Source of the DNA: Namhaeicola litoreus
GTDB taxonomy: Bacteria; Bacteroidota; Bacteroidia; Flavobacteriales; Flavobacteriaceae
Direction: 5' to 3'
Length of the DNA stretch: 64,000 nt
Assembly: GCF_042679565.1 (NCBI RefSeq)
Contig: NZ_JBHTMY010000002.1
Location: 1,054,001-1,118,000 of the forward strand
The position numbers and the translations under genes are program-made. Shown in pieces: positions 8,752-17,397 of this stretch. The notes beneath the pieces were generated by a model, which was given only the letters and a program-made list of their open reading frames with translations, was not told where the DNA came from and ran no database searches. Each line of letters opens with the position of its first letter. The first letter of the stretch is position 1.

Positions 8752-10731
8752 ATGTTTCAAGATTATAAACTAATTAGTATCGGAGTAAAAAACTTCAAAA
8801 TTTTTAAGAATAAAGTAGAGTTTCCTATAGGCCCCTTGACCATCTTCACTGGTACAAATGGCAGTGGTAAAAGTACCTATACTGATCTCTTGTATTTTTT
8901 AAGCAAGGCTTTTGATTTTAATGTTATAGATATAATTAGTGAGCTAAGAATAAAAAGTTGGGAGAAGATTAGCTTCAGAAATCTCAATGAATTTCAAAAA
9001 AGTGATGCCCTTAAAATCTTAAATAGAGATTCACAAAGCAACAAACTCTCCTTGTTTTTTAAATATTTAGATGAAGATTTAAAAAGTGTAATTGAAATAG
9101 AATTAGGTTATGAAATTGATCAAAAAGGAGGTTCTTTAGTAGAATACAAAATTTCCTCAGAGGAGTGCGTTTTATTACATTATAAAAAGGAAGATCTTTT
9201 TAAGAATCTAAACAGTAAAATAATTCTTCCAATTAAAGAACATCCCTTTTCAAAAAACAAATTTATATTCGATGAATGTAAATCTAAATTTGTTTGGTTC
9301 AACAAAATTAATTTAGCAGCTGAAAGAACAATAAATAAACAAAAAAAAATACGCGAACTATTAATAAACTCAATTTTTTCGAGCTACAAAAAGCTTACAG
9401 AAGCTGATAAATACATTGAAGTAAGTGATTTAATTAAAAAATCAGAGCTGGAAAGTATATACACTCTTCAGGATAGCTCTATTTTATTACAGACTAGAGT
9501 TCTTGCAGAAATGTTAAAAAACAATGTCCATAAAAGGGGGGTAAACCAAGAATTTTTTAATAACTATATTAATTTTGAGGAGCAATTGTATTTTAAATTA
9601 TTTACTAGATTATATTGTGAACCCAATAAAACATATCCCTATGATATTTGGTCTGAGATGTTTCCTGATATTGAAAAAGATTATACTTCCTGTAGGAATC
9701 TTTATTTACAAACAGATTCAGTAGAAAATCCTCTTCCAGAACTAGATTTTGAAAGCACATACGTAGTAAAAAGTCTCGAATTTGAAGAAATATTTAAACA
9801 TAACGAGCAAACATTAAATGAAGAAGAAATTAGGGAGATTATATCCTCAATCGTAAATCCGCTTACAGATGCTTTTTTGATTGAATATGACTCCGCAACA
9901 GACTTCGACTATGCTTTTAACTATAGTCAGATCTCTAAAGTTTTAAATAAAATCATAAGCCTGGTTGGTGGTATGAGGCTTAGATTTGAAGTTTTATTTT
10001 TATCTTCTTTTAGTAGTGTGCCTGCAAAATTTGATGCAAAGTTAGAAATTAGGCCTCACTATATATACGATGAAAGCGGGAAAAAAGATGATTATATTTA
10101 TCAATTTGTAAATAACCGCTTTGATGGTTACCCTAAAATGAAATTTATTAATAGATGGCTTCATGAATTTGAGATAGGAGAAAAATTAGAGGTACAAACA
10201 ATTAGTTCAGGGGCAAAAGAACTTGGATTTAGCCTGTTTATAAAAAGAGGCACCCAATCCTTCCCATTGCACTTGGAAAGCAGAGGGACTAAGAAAATCG
10301 TTCAAACTCTTCTATTTTTATGTCAATCACAATATTCTACAACGACAATAATTGAAGAGCCTGAATCCAATCTTCACCCGGCTTTACAAAGTAAAATGGC
10401 GGAACTTTTTGAAGATTTTATCTTTTTTATTCTTAACGGTTTTAGAGATTACAAAATTCATAAACCATCATCATTAATAATAGAAACGCATTCAGAGTAT
10501 TTAATCCGTAAAATACAATATTTAATTGCCTCTAGTGATTCAAGGTTTAATACCACAAATGTTAGAGTAAACTATTTACATCATCCCAATAAAATACCTC
10601 CTGGTGAAAATCAGGTTTACTCCTTAAAAATTAGGGAAGATGGCTTTATGAACAATGATTTCGGCAAAGGTTTTTTCGATGAGGCTTCTTCGCTGTCCTT
10701 AAGTTTATTGAATTTAAAAAACTTCAATTGA
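8752..10731 (+). CDS. OLD/SMC-like AAA ATPase (AAA_15/DUF3696 type)
   Basis: This 659-residue ATPase begins SIGVKNFKIFKNKVEF, typical of SMC/RecF/OLD-type ATPases. Walker A is GTNGSGKST (residues 34-42). Walker B is IIEEPESNLHPAL (E535-E536, P537), and the switch histidine is H580 in IIETHSEYL. The C-terminus (YSLKIREDGFMNNDFGKGF) resembles the DUF3696 tail. A long middle region probably forms a coiled or helical arm. Such ATPases act as sensor or motor subunits of two-gene phage-defence modules (compare Septu and Gabija in broad design). The next gene starts two bases after this stop, so it is surely the partner. Confidence 0.85.
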   Translation: MFQDYKLISIGVKNFKIFKNKVEFPIGPLTIFTGTNGSGKSTYTDLLYFLSKAFDFNVIDIISELRIKSWEKISFRNLNEFQKSDALKILNRDSQSNKLSLFFKYLDEDLKSVIEIELGYEIDQKGGSLVEYKISSEECVLLHYKKEDLFKNLNSKIILPIKEHPFSKNKFIFDECKSKFVWFNKINLAAERTINKQKKIRELLINSIFSSYKKLTEADKYIEVSDLIKKSELESIYTLQDSSILLQTRVLAEMLKNNVHKRGVNQEFFNNYINFEEQLYFKLFTRLYCEPNKTYPYDIWSEMFPDIEKDYTSCRNLYLQTDSVENPLPELDFESTYVVKSLEFEEIFKHNEQTLNEEEIREIISSIVNPLTDAFLIEYDSATDFDYAFNYSQISKVLNKIISLVGGMRLRFEVLFLSSFSSVPAKFDAKLEIRPHYIYDESGKKDDYIYQFVNNRFDGYPKMKFINRWLHEFEIGEKLEVQTISSGAKELGFSLFIKRGTQSFPLHLESRGTKKIVQTLLFLCQSQYSTTTIIEEPESNLHPALQSKMAELFEDFIFFILNGFRDYKIHKPSSLIIETHSEYLIRKIQYLIASSDSRFNTTNVRVNYLHHPNKIPPGENQVYSLKIREDGFMNNDFGKGFFDEASSLSLSLLNLKNFN

Positions 10732-10732
10732 A

Positions 10733-11731
10733 ATGGTGCGGTCCTATATTGATGAAAAGTATTTAGAACATTATTTTAGGTCACTTTTAGGTTCTGAAAG
10801 ATTTTCAGAGAAGTCAAATCAACTTGAACAAATCTGGTCTTTTTTTAAAAGTAAATCAGATCTCTTTTTTGACAAGGAATTATCTTCATTTCTGGAAAAT
10901 GTTGATCCTCCCTTGCGCAATGTTATTTTACCGCTAATAAACCAACTGACGACAGGCCGGCAAAACACAATTATTTATCAAAATGAAAAAAACACTTTTA
11001 GAAATCTGAAAAATATAAATATTTATAGCAAATTAAATTATCCTTTTGCAACATTTTGGTTAGGTAACCAATATAATTACACACCCGAAAAGTATAAGGA
11101 AAATAACCCATATCATTTCCTAACCAATGAAAATGATATGGATGAATGGAAGTCGTATTCAAATTCCCGCACATTTTATGTAAATCCAAAAAAAACACAG
11201 CATGGAAATGATATTTTAAAATCATGGGGCCAATTAAAACGTTTCCATCATTACCCACATGACTTAATCATCAATGATAAGTTCTGCTTAAAAAGTGATG
11301 TAGGTATTCGCGAAAACATAGTCCCGATCGTCGAGAATTTATCTCCTCAGGTAAAAAACTTTATCATTTTTATTGGAATACCAGAACCAAAAGATAGATT
11401 TAACTTAAATCAAACCTATGATTTATTAGTTTCATTGTTCAAAGAGCGAGGATTAAACCCTAATATATTGATTTTTATCTCTGCAAAAACACATCATGAT
11501 CGTTTCATCCTTACAAATAGCTTTTTAATCAAATCAGGTGATTCATTCGATTATTTCAATGCAAAAAACACATTTAAAACAAGAGGTACAACCCTTTCAA
11601 TCACGCCTGTTTTTAATTCGAATAAAACCGAGATACAAGAATATATTAGTCTGCACAGGGAAATTATGCGAAGTGCACATACTCCATACGCAGGAACAAA
11701 ATCTAAAAACCTACTCGATCTCTTTAATTAA
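10733..11731 (+). CDS. ATPase partner with HHDRF (PLD/MIT_C-like) motif
   Basis: This 332-residue protein begins 1 bp after the ATPase stop, so it is co-expressed with it. It has no signal peptide. Around residues 254-272 it reads HHDRFILTNSFLIKSG then DSFDYFNAK, followed by KTRGTTL. This resembles the HDR.I.tn...I..G..fdyF arrangement of the MIT_C/PLD-like domain seen in the gene at the left edge of the window. A PLD-type fold would make it a candidate nuclease or phospholipase effector for the ATPase. However, the canonical HxKxxxxD motif is absent, so catalytic activity is uncertain. The effector role is inferred from the gene pairing. Confidence 0.75.
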   Translation: MVRSYIDEKYLEHYFRSLLGSERFSEKSNQLEQIWSFFKSKSDLFFDKELSSFLENVDPPLRNVILPLINQLTTGRQNTIIYQNEKNTFRNLKNINIYSKLNYPFATFWLGNQYNYTPEKYKENNPYHFLTNENDMDEWKSYSNSRTFYVNPKKTQHGNDILKSWGQLKRFHHYPHDLIINDKFCLKSDVGIRENIVPIVENLSPQVKNFIIFIGIPEPKDRFNLNQTYDLLVSLFKERGLNPNILIFISAKTHHDRFILTNSFLIKSGDSFDYFNAKNTFKTRGTTLSITPVFNSNKTEIQEYISLHREIMRSAHTPYAGTKSKNLLDLFN

Positions 11732-11784
11732 ACCCACATGATCGAAAACCTGTGTGATGCAATTCACTCAAACATGACAAGCTC

Positions 11785-12072
11785 ATGAATACCCTCAAAT
11801 TCAATTTTATTTCTGCCGGCAATGTACTGAGCAGAATCACTGCATTATATCCCCTTAGATTTGCAAACTCAAAACTGAATATGGTAAAACCGAAAATCTA
11901 CATCTTGATTCCAAAAAAACACAGAAACCCGAATAGTTACCAGATAGATAGCTTGTATTTATTCCAAAAGACCTATTCTATGGACAGTATAATATCTACA
12001 GAAGACATGACCATTCTTCAAATTGATAAAATGCTTGATTTTGTCATTGACAAAAAAAACACAAACACTTAA
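11785..12072 (+). CDS. Doubtful small ORF, 95 aa
   Basis: A 95-codon frame starts at ATG 11785 and contains KPKIYILIPKKHRNPNSY and a helical C-terminus (ILQIDKMLDFVIDKK). It has no recognisable family. It follows the ATPase-effector pair by 53 bp on the same strand, so it may be a fragment of a third gene. I list it because the second half has a protein-like composition, but it may be chance. Confidence 0.3.
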   Translation: MNTLKFNFISAGNVLSRITALYPLRFANSKLNMVKPKIYILIPKKHRNPNSYQIDSLYLFQKTYSMDSIISTEDMTILQIDKMLDFVIDKKNTNT

Positions 12073-12221
12073 AACATATTTCAATCATTCCAGAAATTTA
12101 TCGTAAAATAAAGTGTAATAGAACTTCATTTCAATTAAAAAAATCTGATAAGTCGAATCTACAATCAATAAAGCTAGGCAATGTTCCGCATTCACTCACT
12201 TTTGTCTACAGTTAGCAAGAG

Positions 12222-12263
12222 CTTCTCCTCCTCTTAGGAGGAGTCCCCGAAGGGGGAGGTGGT
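12222..12263 (+). repeat. Palindromic intergenic repeat, copy 1
   Basis: The core is CTTCTCCTCCTCTTAGGAG, then a CCCCGAAGGGG hairpin and GGAGGTGGTC. The same core recurs at least six more times to 16.65 kb. It is preceded at 12190-12209 by the leader CATTCACTCACTTTTGTCT, which also recurs. Confidence 0.8.
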
Positions 12264-12343
12264 CAAATTCATTTAAAACCTATTAAATCACTATTTAACC
12301 TAGCCTTAACCAAAACATATACATGCAATTAAACATACTGAAC

Positions 12344-12404
12344 ATTTCCTCTTTTTAGGAGGAAGGCCCCCGAAGGCTTGCCTACCGTAGGTATGGGGAG
12401 GTGG
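12344..12404 (+). repeat. Palindromic intergenic repeat, copy 2
   Basis: A diverged copy: TTTCCTCTTTTTAGGAGGAAG, then CCCCCGAAGGCTTGCCTACC and GGGGAGGTGG. The insertion of a CTTGCCTACCGTAGG arm shows the family is modular. Confidence 0.7.
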
Positions 12405-12842
12405 TTATTATTAAGAATATTCCCTTAAAAAATCCAAAAACAACCCAACAAACCCTGAAAAATTCCCTTGCACATACCCATTATTTACTCGCTTTGCTCC
12501 GCATCGTGCGATACCTAGGATGGAAGACCTACACTTATATCTTGAAATTTCTCCAATTAAAAAATCGAATAACTGTGCAGATATAGTGCATAGTATCCCT
12601 TTAAATTTGAAAAATCAAAAGAGAACGACCATTTTTTTACGAATTCAGCGATCATCATGCTTGAACAATAATGCGATGATCATATCGACAATGAGTTTGA
12701 CATAACAGATAAGAACGATTCTTTGTGGGATACCATGGCGGCTAGTAGACCATAACATTTCTGATATAGGCGCTTCAAATAAAAATGATCATTAAAATTT
12801 AATAAGTAAAAAATAACTTTCCTTTACAAACGATTTAGTTAC

Positions 12843-13469
12843 ATGAAAAAAATAGCCTCTTCCCTACCTAAAAATTATACAATACTCGCTTGTTTGTTAT
12901 TCACTACATACCTATTTTCCCAGTCTGCCAATACACTTTTTGAAAAGGCTAATGAAAATTTTGAAAGCGAAAACTATGTCTCGGCGATAAACCTGTTGAA
13001 CCGGGTTCTTCAAATTGATTCAAATTTCGTAGATGCCTATTACAAAAGAGGAGTCGCAAAGTTCTTTTCATATGAAAAAGAAGCCGCCATTCAGGATTAC
13101 AATAAAGCCATTCTTCTGGACAATAACTATTTATTGGCTTACCTCGACAGGGGAATTGCTTACCACACCATGGGCCGATATAAATTGGCCATAAAAGATT
13201 ACAACCGGGTGATTCAATTAGATCCCGAGAATGTAGGTGCGTATCATGTGCGGGCAGAAGCAAAGAAGAAACAAAATGATTTCGCCGGTGCCTTTGAAGA
13301 TTTTGACAAAGTCGTGAAACTGGATCCTGTTTTTGGGGAAGGCTATTACAAAAGAGGGATGTTCCATCTCCATTTTGGCAGAAAAAAGGAAGCTTGTTCC
13401 GACTGGAAAATGGCAAAAATTTTTCACTTCGAAAAAGCAGTAGAAGCACTTGATTATTATTGCAAATAA
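12843..13469 (+). CDS. Exported tetratricopeptide repeat protein
   Basis: The 208-residue product has an N-terminal hydrophobic signal (ILACLLFTTYLFSQ) and then about four TPR units, seen as repeated AYLDRGIAYHTMGRYKLAIKDY and YKRGVAKFFSYEKEAAIQDY-type blocks separated by LDP/LDN turns. TPR proteins act as protein-protein scaffolds, here presumably in the periplasm. It ends in a KEACSDWKMAK segment that is shared with the next protein (ETCTDWEKA), so the two are paralogues. The genes lie 72 bp apart on the same strand. Partners are unknown. Confidence 0.85.
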   Translation: MKKIASSLPKNYTILACLLFTTYLFSQSANTLFEKANENFESENYVSAINLLNRVLQIDSNFVDAYYKRGVAKFFSYEKEAAIQDYNKAILLDNNYLLAYLDRGIAYHTMGRYKLAIKDYNRVIQLDPENVGAYHVRAEAKKKQNDFAGAFEDFDKVVKLDPVFGEGYYKRGMFHLHFGRKKEACSDWKMAKIFHFEKAVEALDYYCK

Positions 13470-13541
13470 GATGTTCTGTAAAGAAGTTCAAAGTAAAATT
13501 CAGAATTATAATCCATCCCATTACCTTTTAAAAAATTAACT

Positions 13542-14657
13542 ATGAAAAAAATAGCCATGATCCTTTTCCTTGTCGTATTAACAACAACCGCACAAACGGC
13601 CGTCTCGGTGCGATTACAGGCCGATGAATACTATAACCAGGCAAATTATCCTATGGCGATTGAATTATTCACCCAAGCCATCGAAATGGATCCTAATGAC
13701 GTAACCCAGTACACCGGCCGTGGCTTTTCAAACTTCCTTCTCAAGAACTATCAAGAGGCCATAGTAGATTTTAGCAAAGCGATTGAGCGCAATCCAGGTG
13801 GACATTTAGCTTTGTACAAAAGAGGAGAAACCTATTATAAGCTGGGTGACATGGATGCGGCCATGGCAGATTTTGACAAAGCCATTGAAAATGGTTATCA
13901 CAATGCAAGCGCTTTTGCCTATAGAGCTTCAACCAAAAAGCAAAAGGGAGATCATCCGGGTGCAATAAATGATTATATAGAAGCACTTACCATTCAACCA
14001 GAATTCTTTGAAATTGCTGGCGAATTAGGGGAAAGCCTGATTTATGAAAAAAGATATCCGGAGGCAATTACTTACCTCAGTAAGTACTTAGACAACATAT
14101 CCAAAACAGATAGTTATATCCTTTACCTAAAGGCCTATGCCGAGCATGAAATAATGGATCTTCAGGCTGCCTTAAACGATTATGACCAACTAATTCAACT
14201 TGAACCCGAATATACGGTAGCGTATTATAACCGGGGATCAGTAAAACGCCAGCTTCAAGATTGGAAGGGTGCATTAGAAGACTACGATCATTACATCAAA
14301 ACGAGACCGGAATATTCTGATGCTTACTTTTTTAGAGGGATAGCAAAACATAATTTAACTGATTTTAATGGAGCTATAGACGACTTTACAACTGTAGTAG
14401 ACAGTTTACCGAATGAGACAAGAGGTTATTATAAAAGAGCAGAATCACACATCGAAATAGATGAATTAAAAAAAGCCTATAACGACCTGTCAAAGTGCAT
14501 AGAAATAAATTCATCCAATGCAGAATACTACCTGTTACGCGGAAAAATAGCCTTTCACCTCAACCTGCCGGATGAAACTTGCACGGATTGGGAAAAAGCC
14601 GGTGAATTGGGACTGGAAGAAGCAATAGAATTAAAAACAAAACACTGCGGTCAATAA
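13542..14657 (+). CDS. Exported tetratricopeptide repeat protein (longer paralogue)
   Basis: This 371-residue protein starts with a signal peptide (MKKIAMILFLVVLTTTAQT) and is filled with eight to nine TPR units, e.g. YNQANYPMAIELFTQAIEMD and YFFRGIAKHNLTDFNGAIDD. Its last unit ends TCTDWEKAGELG, matching the end of the preceding protein. The pair looks like a tandem duplication with different numbers of repeats. It should sit in the periplasm or on the cell surface as a binding scaffold; nothing in the neighbourhood names its partner. Confidence 0.85.
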   Translation: MKKIAMILFLVVLTTTAQTAVSVRLQADEYYNQANYPMAIELFTQAIEMDPNDVTQYTGRGFSNFLLKNYQEAIVDFSKAIERNPGGHLALYKRGETYYKLGDMDAAMADFDKAIENGYHNASAFAYRASTKKQKGDHPGAINDYIEALTIQPEFFEIAGELGESLIYEKRYPEAITYLSKYLDNISKTDSYILYLKAYAEHEIMDLQAALNDYDQLIQLEPEYTVAYYNRGSVKRQLQDWKGALEDYDHYIKTRPEYSDAYFFRGIAKHNLTDFNGAIDDFTTVVDSLPNETRGYYKRAESHIEIDELKKAYNDLSKCIEINSSNAEYYLLRGKIAFHLNLPDETCTDWEKAGELGLEEAIELKTKHCGQ

Positions 14658-14734
14658 ACAAAATCCACTGGTGGTTCAACAGTATTCCTCATTCAGTCAC
14701 TTTTGTCTACAGTAAGAAAGAGCACAAAGAAAAA

Positions 14735-14790
14735 CTTCTCCTCCTCTTAGGAGGAGTTCGCCTACCGAAGTTGTAGGTCCAACTGCCTGT
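14735..14790 (+). repeat. Palindromic intergenic repeat, copy 3 (partial)
   Basis: CTTCTCCTCCTCTTAGGAG is followed by a diverged right half (CCTACCGAAGTTGTAGG). The leader CATTCAGTCACTTTTGTCT lies at 14690-14708. It sits between the TPR gene and the next gene. Confidence 0.7.
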
Positions 14791-14847
14791 TTTTAGATAG
14801 ATTTAATTGACTTTTTGTATCTTGAAAAGGAAAAATCAATCAATATA

Positions 14848-16038
14848 ATGTATCAAATAAGAAATTTTCTGCTCTTGGCCTTGGTCTCTTTATTGGTGGG
14901 GTTTAAATCTCACAAAGAGATTGGGTCCCCTGATCAAAACGAAATAGCATCAACTTATTATGAAAATCTGACTAAATTATTTGAATACTATGCTCCTCAG
15001 TTTGGGAATAAGGGTTTGTTAAGACCTGTTTTTGGGGAGAAAGTCATTTCTGATTACGTCGAATCTATCAATATTGAAAATGAGCAGGGAGAAAGAATTC
15101 ATTTATTTCAATTACCAAAATCAGAACGAGAATTGTTCTATGAAAAATGGATACCATCCGAAACGGGCAAAATGGTAGAAAAGTTCAAACTCGATAAAAA
15201 AGGAAATTGGGTAAAGGAAATAAAAAGGATCAACAAAATATATAAAAGGAAGTACCCTACGCAAAAGACAAAATCTATTGATACCCTGATCGACGATCCA
15301 TTTTCAAGAATTATGATTGATTTGGATGTTGAAACAAAGCCTGAAATGAACTTGAAAGGCAATCAAAGTAATACAGAATTTGATTTTTGGGCTGAAACCT
15401 TTAATTCAGTAGCAGATCAATCAATTGCTGTAGAACAAGATAATTTCAAAATGAGTAGTCAGGAATTCATTGATAAAATCCGTCCTGCAATAAAAAAAGG
15501 TAGAATTTTAGTGGCACTGCCAAACGGTGATTATACAGGTGGACCAGGTGTGCTTTTTAGGTCTGGACATTGGTATGATGTGGGGCATGTTGCGATCATA
15601 AAACGAGATGGAGAAAATATTCCTGCAATAGTTTCAGATACCCTTTCTTTTACGATTGGTATTAATTCTGTAGAGCAAATGCACGATGAATCGTTACACG
15701 AAGATTGGGCCTACAAACATGGACGCGCATATGTCTTGCAGGTAATAGTCGAAAAATGGAGATTTGAAAACGGCGAATTCAAATTGACAACCTCAGAGGC
15801 TGATAATAATTTGTTATTTGAAGAAGCCTTAAAATTAAAGTACGCAAAGTATTGTTCAATAGGAGAGGTTTTTAGATCTAAAGAAGTTGCACCCCAAAAA
15901 CTCATATGTTCTTCAGCGTCCTGGATCTATGCGAAGAACGCCTTAGGAATAGATATAGATATTCCATTCAATAGAACCATTTGGCCCGAAGGAATTTTAA
16001 AATCTAATTTTACAAAGGTAGTAGCAAAAACTTGGTAA
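14848..16038 (+). CDS. Exported YiiX-like permuted papain-fold (NlpC/P60 superfamily) protein
   Basis: I start at the ATG at 14848 because it opens directly into a signal peptide (MYQIRNFLLLALVSLLVG); the upstream TTG at 14815 would add 11 charged residues. The C-terminal half reads VALPNGDYTGGPGVLF, then GHVAIIKRDG, and about 130 residues later LICSSASWIYAKNALGIDID. A histidine in GHVAI before the cysteine in CSSASW is the order found in circularly permuted NlpC/P60 enzymes of the YaeF/YiiX group. These cleave amide or acyl bonds in peptidoglycan peptides or lipids. The enzymatic role is inferred from these motifs; the N-terminal half is unassigned. Confidence 0.7.
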   Translation: MYQIRNFLLLALVSLLVGFKSHKEIGSPDQNEIASTYYENLTKLFEYYAPQFGNKGLLRPVFGEKVISDYVESINIENEQGERIHLFQLPKSERELFYEKWIPSETGKMVEKFKLDKKGNWVKEIKRINKIYKRKYPTQKTKSIDTLIDDPFSRIMIDLDVETKPEMNLKGNQSNTEFDFWAETFNSVADQSIAVEQDNFKMSSQEFIDKIRPAIKKGRILVALPNGDYTGGPGVLFRSGHWYDVGHVAIIKRDGENIPAIVSDTLSFTIGINSVEQMHDESLHEDWAYKHGRAYVLQVIVEKWRFENGEFKLTTSEADNNLLFEEALKLKYAKYCSIGEVFRSKEVAPQKLICSSASWIYAKNALGIDIDIPFNRTIWPEGILKSNFTKVVAKTW

Positions 16039-16211
16039 TTTTTTTGAGTAATTCTGGAGAGTATAGCACAGCCCTAAATCCCATATAAGTTTCAAATCAT
16101 TTTATCCAATTCCTTAGAAGTAAATAATTTTGATCGCACTTTGATTCTGAGTTAAACAGTATTCCTCATTCAGTCACTTTTGTCTGCAGTTAGCAAGAGC
16201 ACAAAGAAAAG

Positions 16212-16270
16212 CTTCTCCTCCTCTTAGGAGGAAGGCCCCGAAGGCTTGCCTTCCGTAGGCAGGTGGATTA
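16212..16270 (+). repeat. Palindromic intergenic repeat, copy 4
   Basis: CTTCTCCTCCTCTTAGGAG is followed by GCCCCGAAGGCTTGCC and TAGGCAGGTGG. The leader CATTCAGTCACTTTTGTCT lies about 40 bp upstream (near 16168-16186). Confidence 0.75.
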
Positions 16271-16336
16271 ACAACTCCTAATTACTAGTTAACAACGGAT
16301 TAATCAAAAGATCTATATGCTATTGAATTTACTGAA

Positions 16337-16379
16337 CTTCTCCTCCTCTTAGGAGGAGGTCCCGAAGGGGGAGGTGGTC
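16337..16379 (+). repeat. Palindromic intergenic repeat, copy 5
   Basis: CTTCTCCTCCTCTTAGGAGG is followed by TCCCGAAGGGGGAGGTGG, nearly identical to copy 1, and the flank TCAAATTCATTTAA is shared as well. Confidence 0.8.
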
Positions 16380-16448
16380 AAATTCATTTAATACCTACTA
16401 AATCACCATTTAACAACGTGTTAACCAAAATATCTACCTACGATTAAA

Positions 16449-16500
16449 CTTCTATTCCTAGGAGGAAGGCCCCACAGGCTTGCCTGCCGTAGGCAGGTGG
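16449..16500 (+). repeat. Palindromic intergenic repeat, copy 6
   Basis: CTTCTATTCCTAGGAGGAAGG is followed by CCCCACAGGCTTGCCTGCC and TAGGCAGGTGG. The flank ATTAACAACTCCTAATTA is shared with copy 4. Confidence 0.75.
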
Positions 16501-16570
16501 ATTAACAACTCCTAATTAATAGTTAACAACGGATTCACTCACATGATAACACACAAATAGATATACCAAA

Positions 16571-16650
16571 CTTCTCCTCCTTTTAGGAGGAGCCTGCCTG
16601 CCGTAGGCAGGTCCCCGAAGGCTTGCCTGCCTTCGGCAGGGGGAGGTGGT
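16571..16650 (+). repeat. Palindromic intergenic repeat, copy 7 (compound)
   Basis: The longest copy contains two GCCTGCC...GGCAGG hairpins (CCTGCCGTAGGCAGG and CTGCCTTCGGCAG) nested between the outer CTCCTCC and GGAGGTGG arms, so one element has been inserted into another. Confidence 0.75.
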
Positions 16651-16726
16651 TATAAACATCTCTACCCAACCCAAATTAGATGAATTAAAAACCTCTTCTC
16701 CAAACCCCATATCTCCAAATGACTTG

Positions 16727-17041
16727 TCAAAGTTCATCCTGCGTAATCTTATAAAACCTTTCCAGCAATTGCCTTGGCGGAATATTTCCGGTAAGATCTG
16801 TTAGTTTTCGCTCAACTTTAAAGATTTCCCTACTAAAATTAAACTTGTCGTATTTATCTCTGAGAGCATTCATACCCGCTAATTTCCCTTCCAGATGAAT
16901 AATATTCATCATCGTAGTCACACATTTTGGAGAAAGAGAAAGTGCGTTACCCTCATTAATAATCCCTTTAAAATAGTTCGAATACATCATACTGCAAAGT
17001 TCTTGCAAATTCCATGTTAACCTTGCCCATGATTTTAGCAT
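16727..17041 (-). CDS. Hypothetical protein, 104 aa
   Basis: A complete frame encodes an all-helical-looking protein (MLKSWARLTWNLQELCSMM... to FYKITQDEL) without a signal peptide. No family is recognised. It is divergent from the next gene, with 41 bp between starts, so they may share a promoter region. Both begin MLK and have similar length. The repeat cluster ends only about 80 bp before its stop codon. Confidence 0.45.
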   Translation of the reverse strand: MLKSWARLTWNLQELCSMMYSNYFKGIINEGNALSLSPKCVTTMMNIIHLEGKLAGMNALRDKYDKFNFSREIFKVERKLTDLTGNIPPRQLLERFYKITQDEL

Positions 17042-17082
17042 AAAGAGTTAAAGTTGATACCACAAAGAAGAAAAAGAAAAAA

Positions 17083-17397
17083 ATGCTGAAATATATAGAT
17101 GAAGTTTCCCCTCATCAGATCTTGTGGCTTTTCAAACACATCCCATTGTTAGAAAGGTCACTTTTATATCCTGAATACACTTTACAATTACTTATTGAAG
17201 ATCTCGAAAGAATGGCTTGGTTCAAAGGCTATCTCGACATTTGTATGCTGTTCAATGACATTGATCTAAACAAAAACAACCTCCACTTATTCATTCAGGA
17301 TCTCACTTTTTTGTACAATTTATTAGCACCGGAAGTAGCCGTATCCCCAAAGCAGGTTAAGCGGTGTTCGTCATTCGCTCACTTTTGTTTCCTGTAA
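17083..17397 (+). CDS. Hypothetical protein, 104 aa, ending inside a repeat leader
   Basis: The first 93 residues (MLKYIDEVSPHQILWLFKHI...) look like a helical soluble protein. The last dozen residues (RCSSFAHFCFL) are encoded by a copy of the repeat leader (CATTCGCTCACTTTTGTTT at 17372-17390), so the natural C-terminus has probably been replaced by repeat insertion. The gene is divergent from the 104-aa gene on its left. No family is recognised. Confidence 0.4.
   Translation: MLKYIDEVSPHQILWLFKHIPLLERSLLYPEYTLQLLIEDLERMAWFKGYLDICMLFNDIDLNKNNLHLFIQDLTFLYNLLAPEVAVSPKQVKRCSSFAHFCFL

Larger units (their letters stand above)
12073..12842. other. Intergenic region with two palindromic repeats
   Basis: The 770 bp contain two copies of the CTCCTC...GAGGAG repeat family (listed separately). 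Short frames over the repeats have no protein-like composition. A segment at about 12678-12752 reads DHIDNEFDITDKNDSLWDTM before a stop and could be a C-terminal gene remnant. No functional gene is supported. Confidence 0.5.
16039..16726. other. Intergenic region packed with palindromic repeats
   Basis: This 688-bp stretch contains four copies of the palindromic repeat in about 440 bp, separated by AT-rich spacers that are themselves repeated (AACTCCTAATTA and AGTTAACAACGGATT occur twice). No gene is supported on either strand. Confidence 0.75.

Noticed and set aside
10998..11258. 86-codon minus-strand frame inside the ATPase partner gene
   Set aside because: It is a shadow of the plus-strand gene, which has coupled translation with the ATPase and a conserved motif.
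12401..12705. Two overlapping 61-codon frames after repeat copy 2
   Set aside because: They start in or next to the repeat and have no recognisable sequence. Part may be a gene remnant, which is noted under the intergenic entry.
12949..13521. 190-codon frame on the minus strand opposite the first TPR gene
   Set aside because: It is antisense to a protein with a clear signal peptide and TPR repeats, and its composition (many Arg, Cys, Leu) is that of a shadow frame.
12190..16650. Possible CRISPR array in the repeat cluster
   Set aside because: Repeats vary in length and sequence, spacers are 40-2000 bp, and copies contain nested hairpins. No cas genes are in the window.
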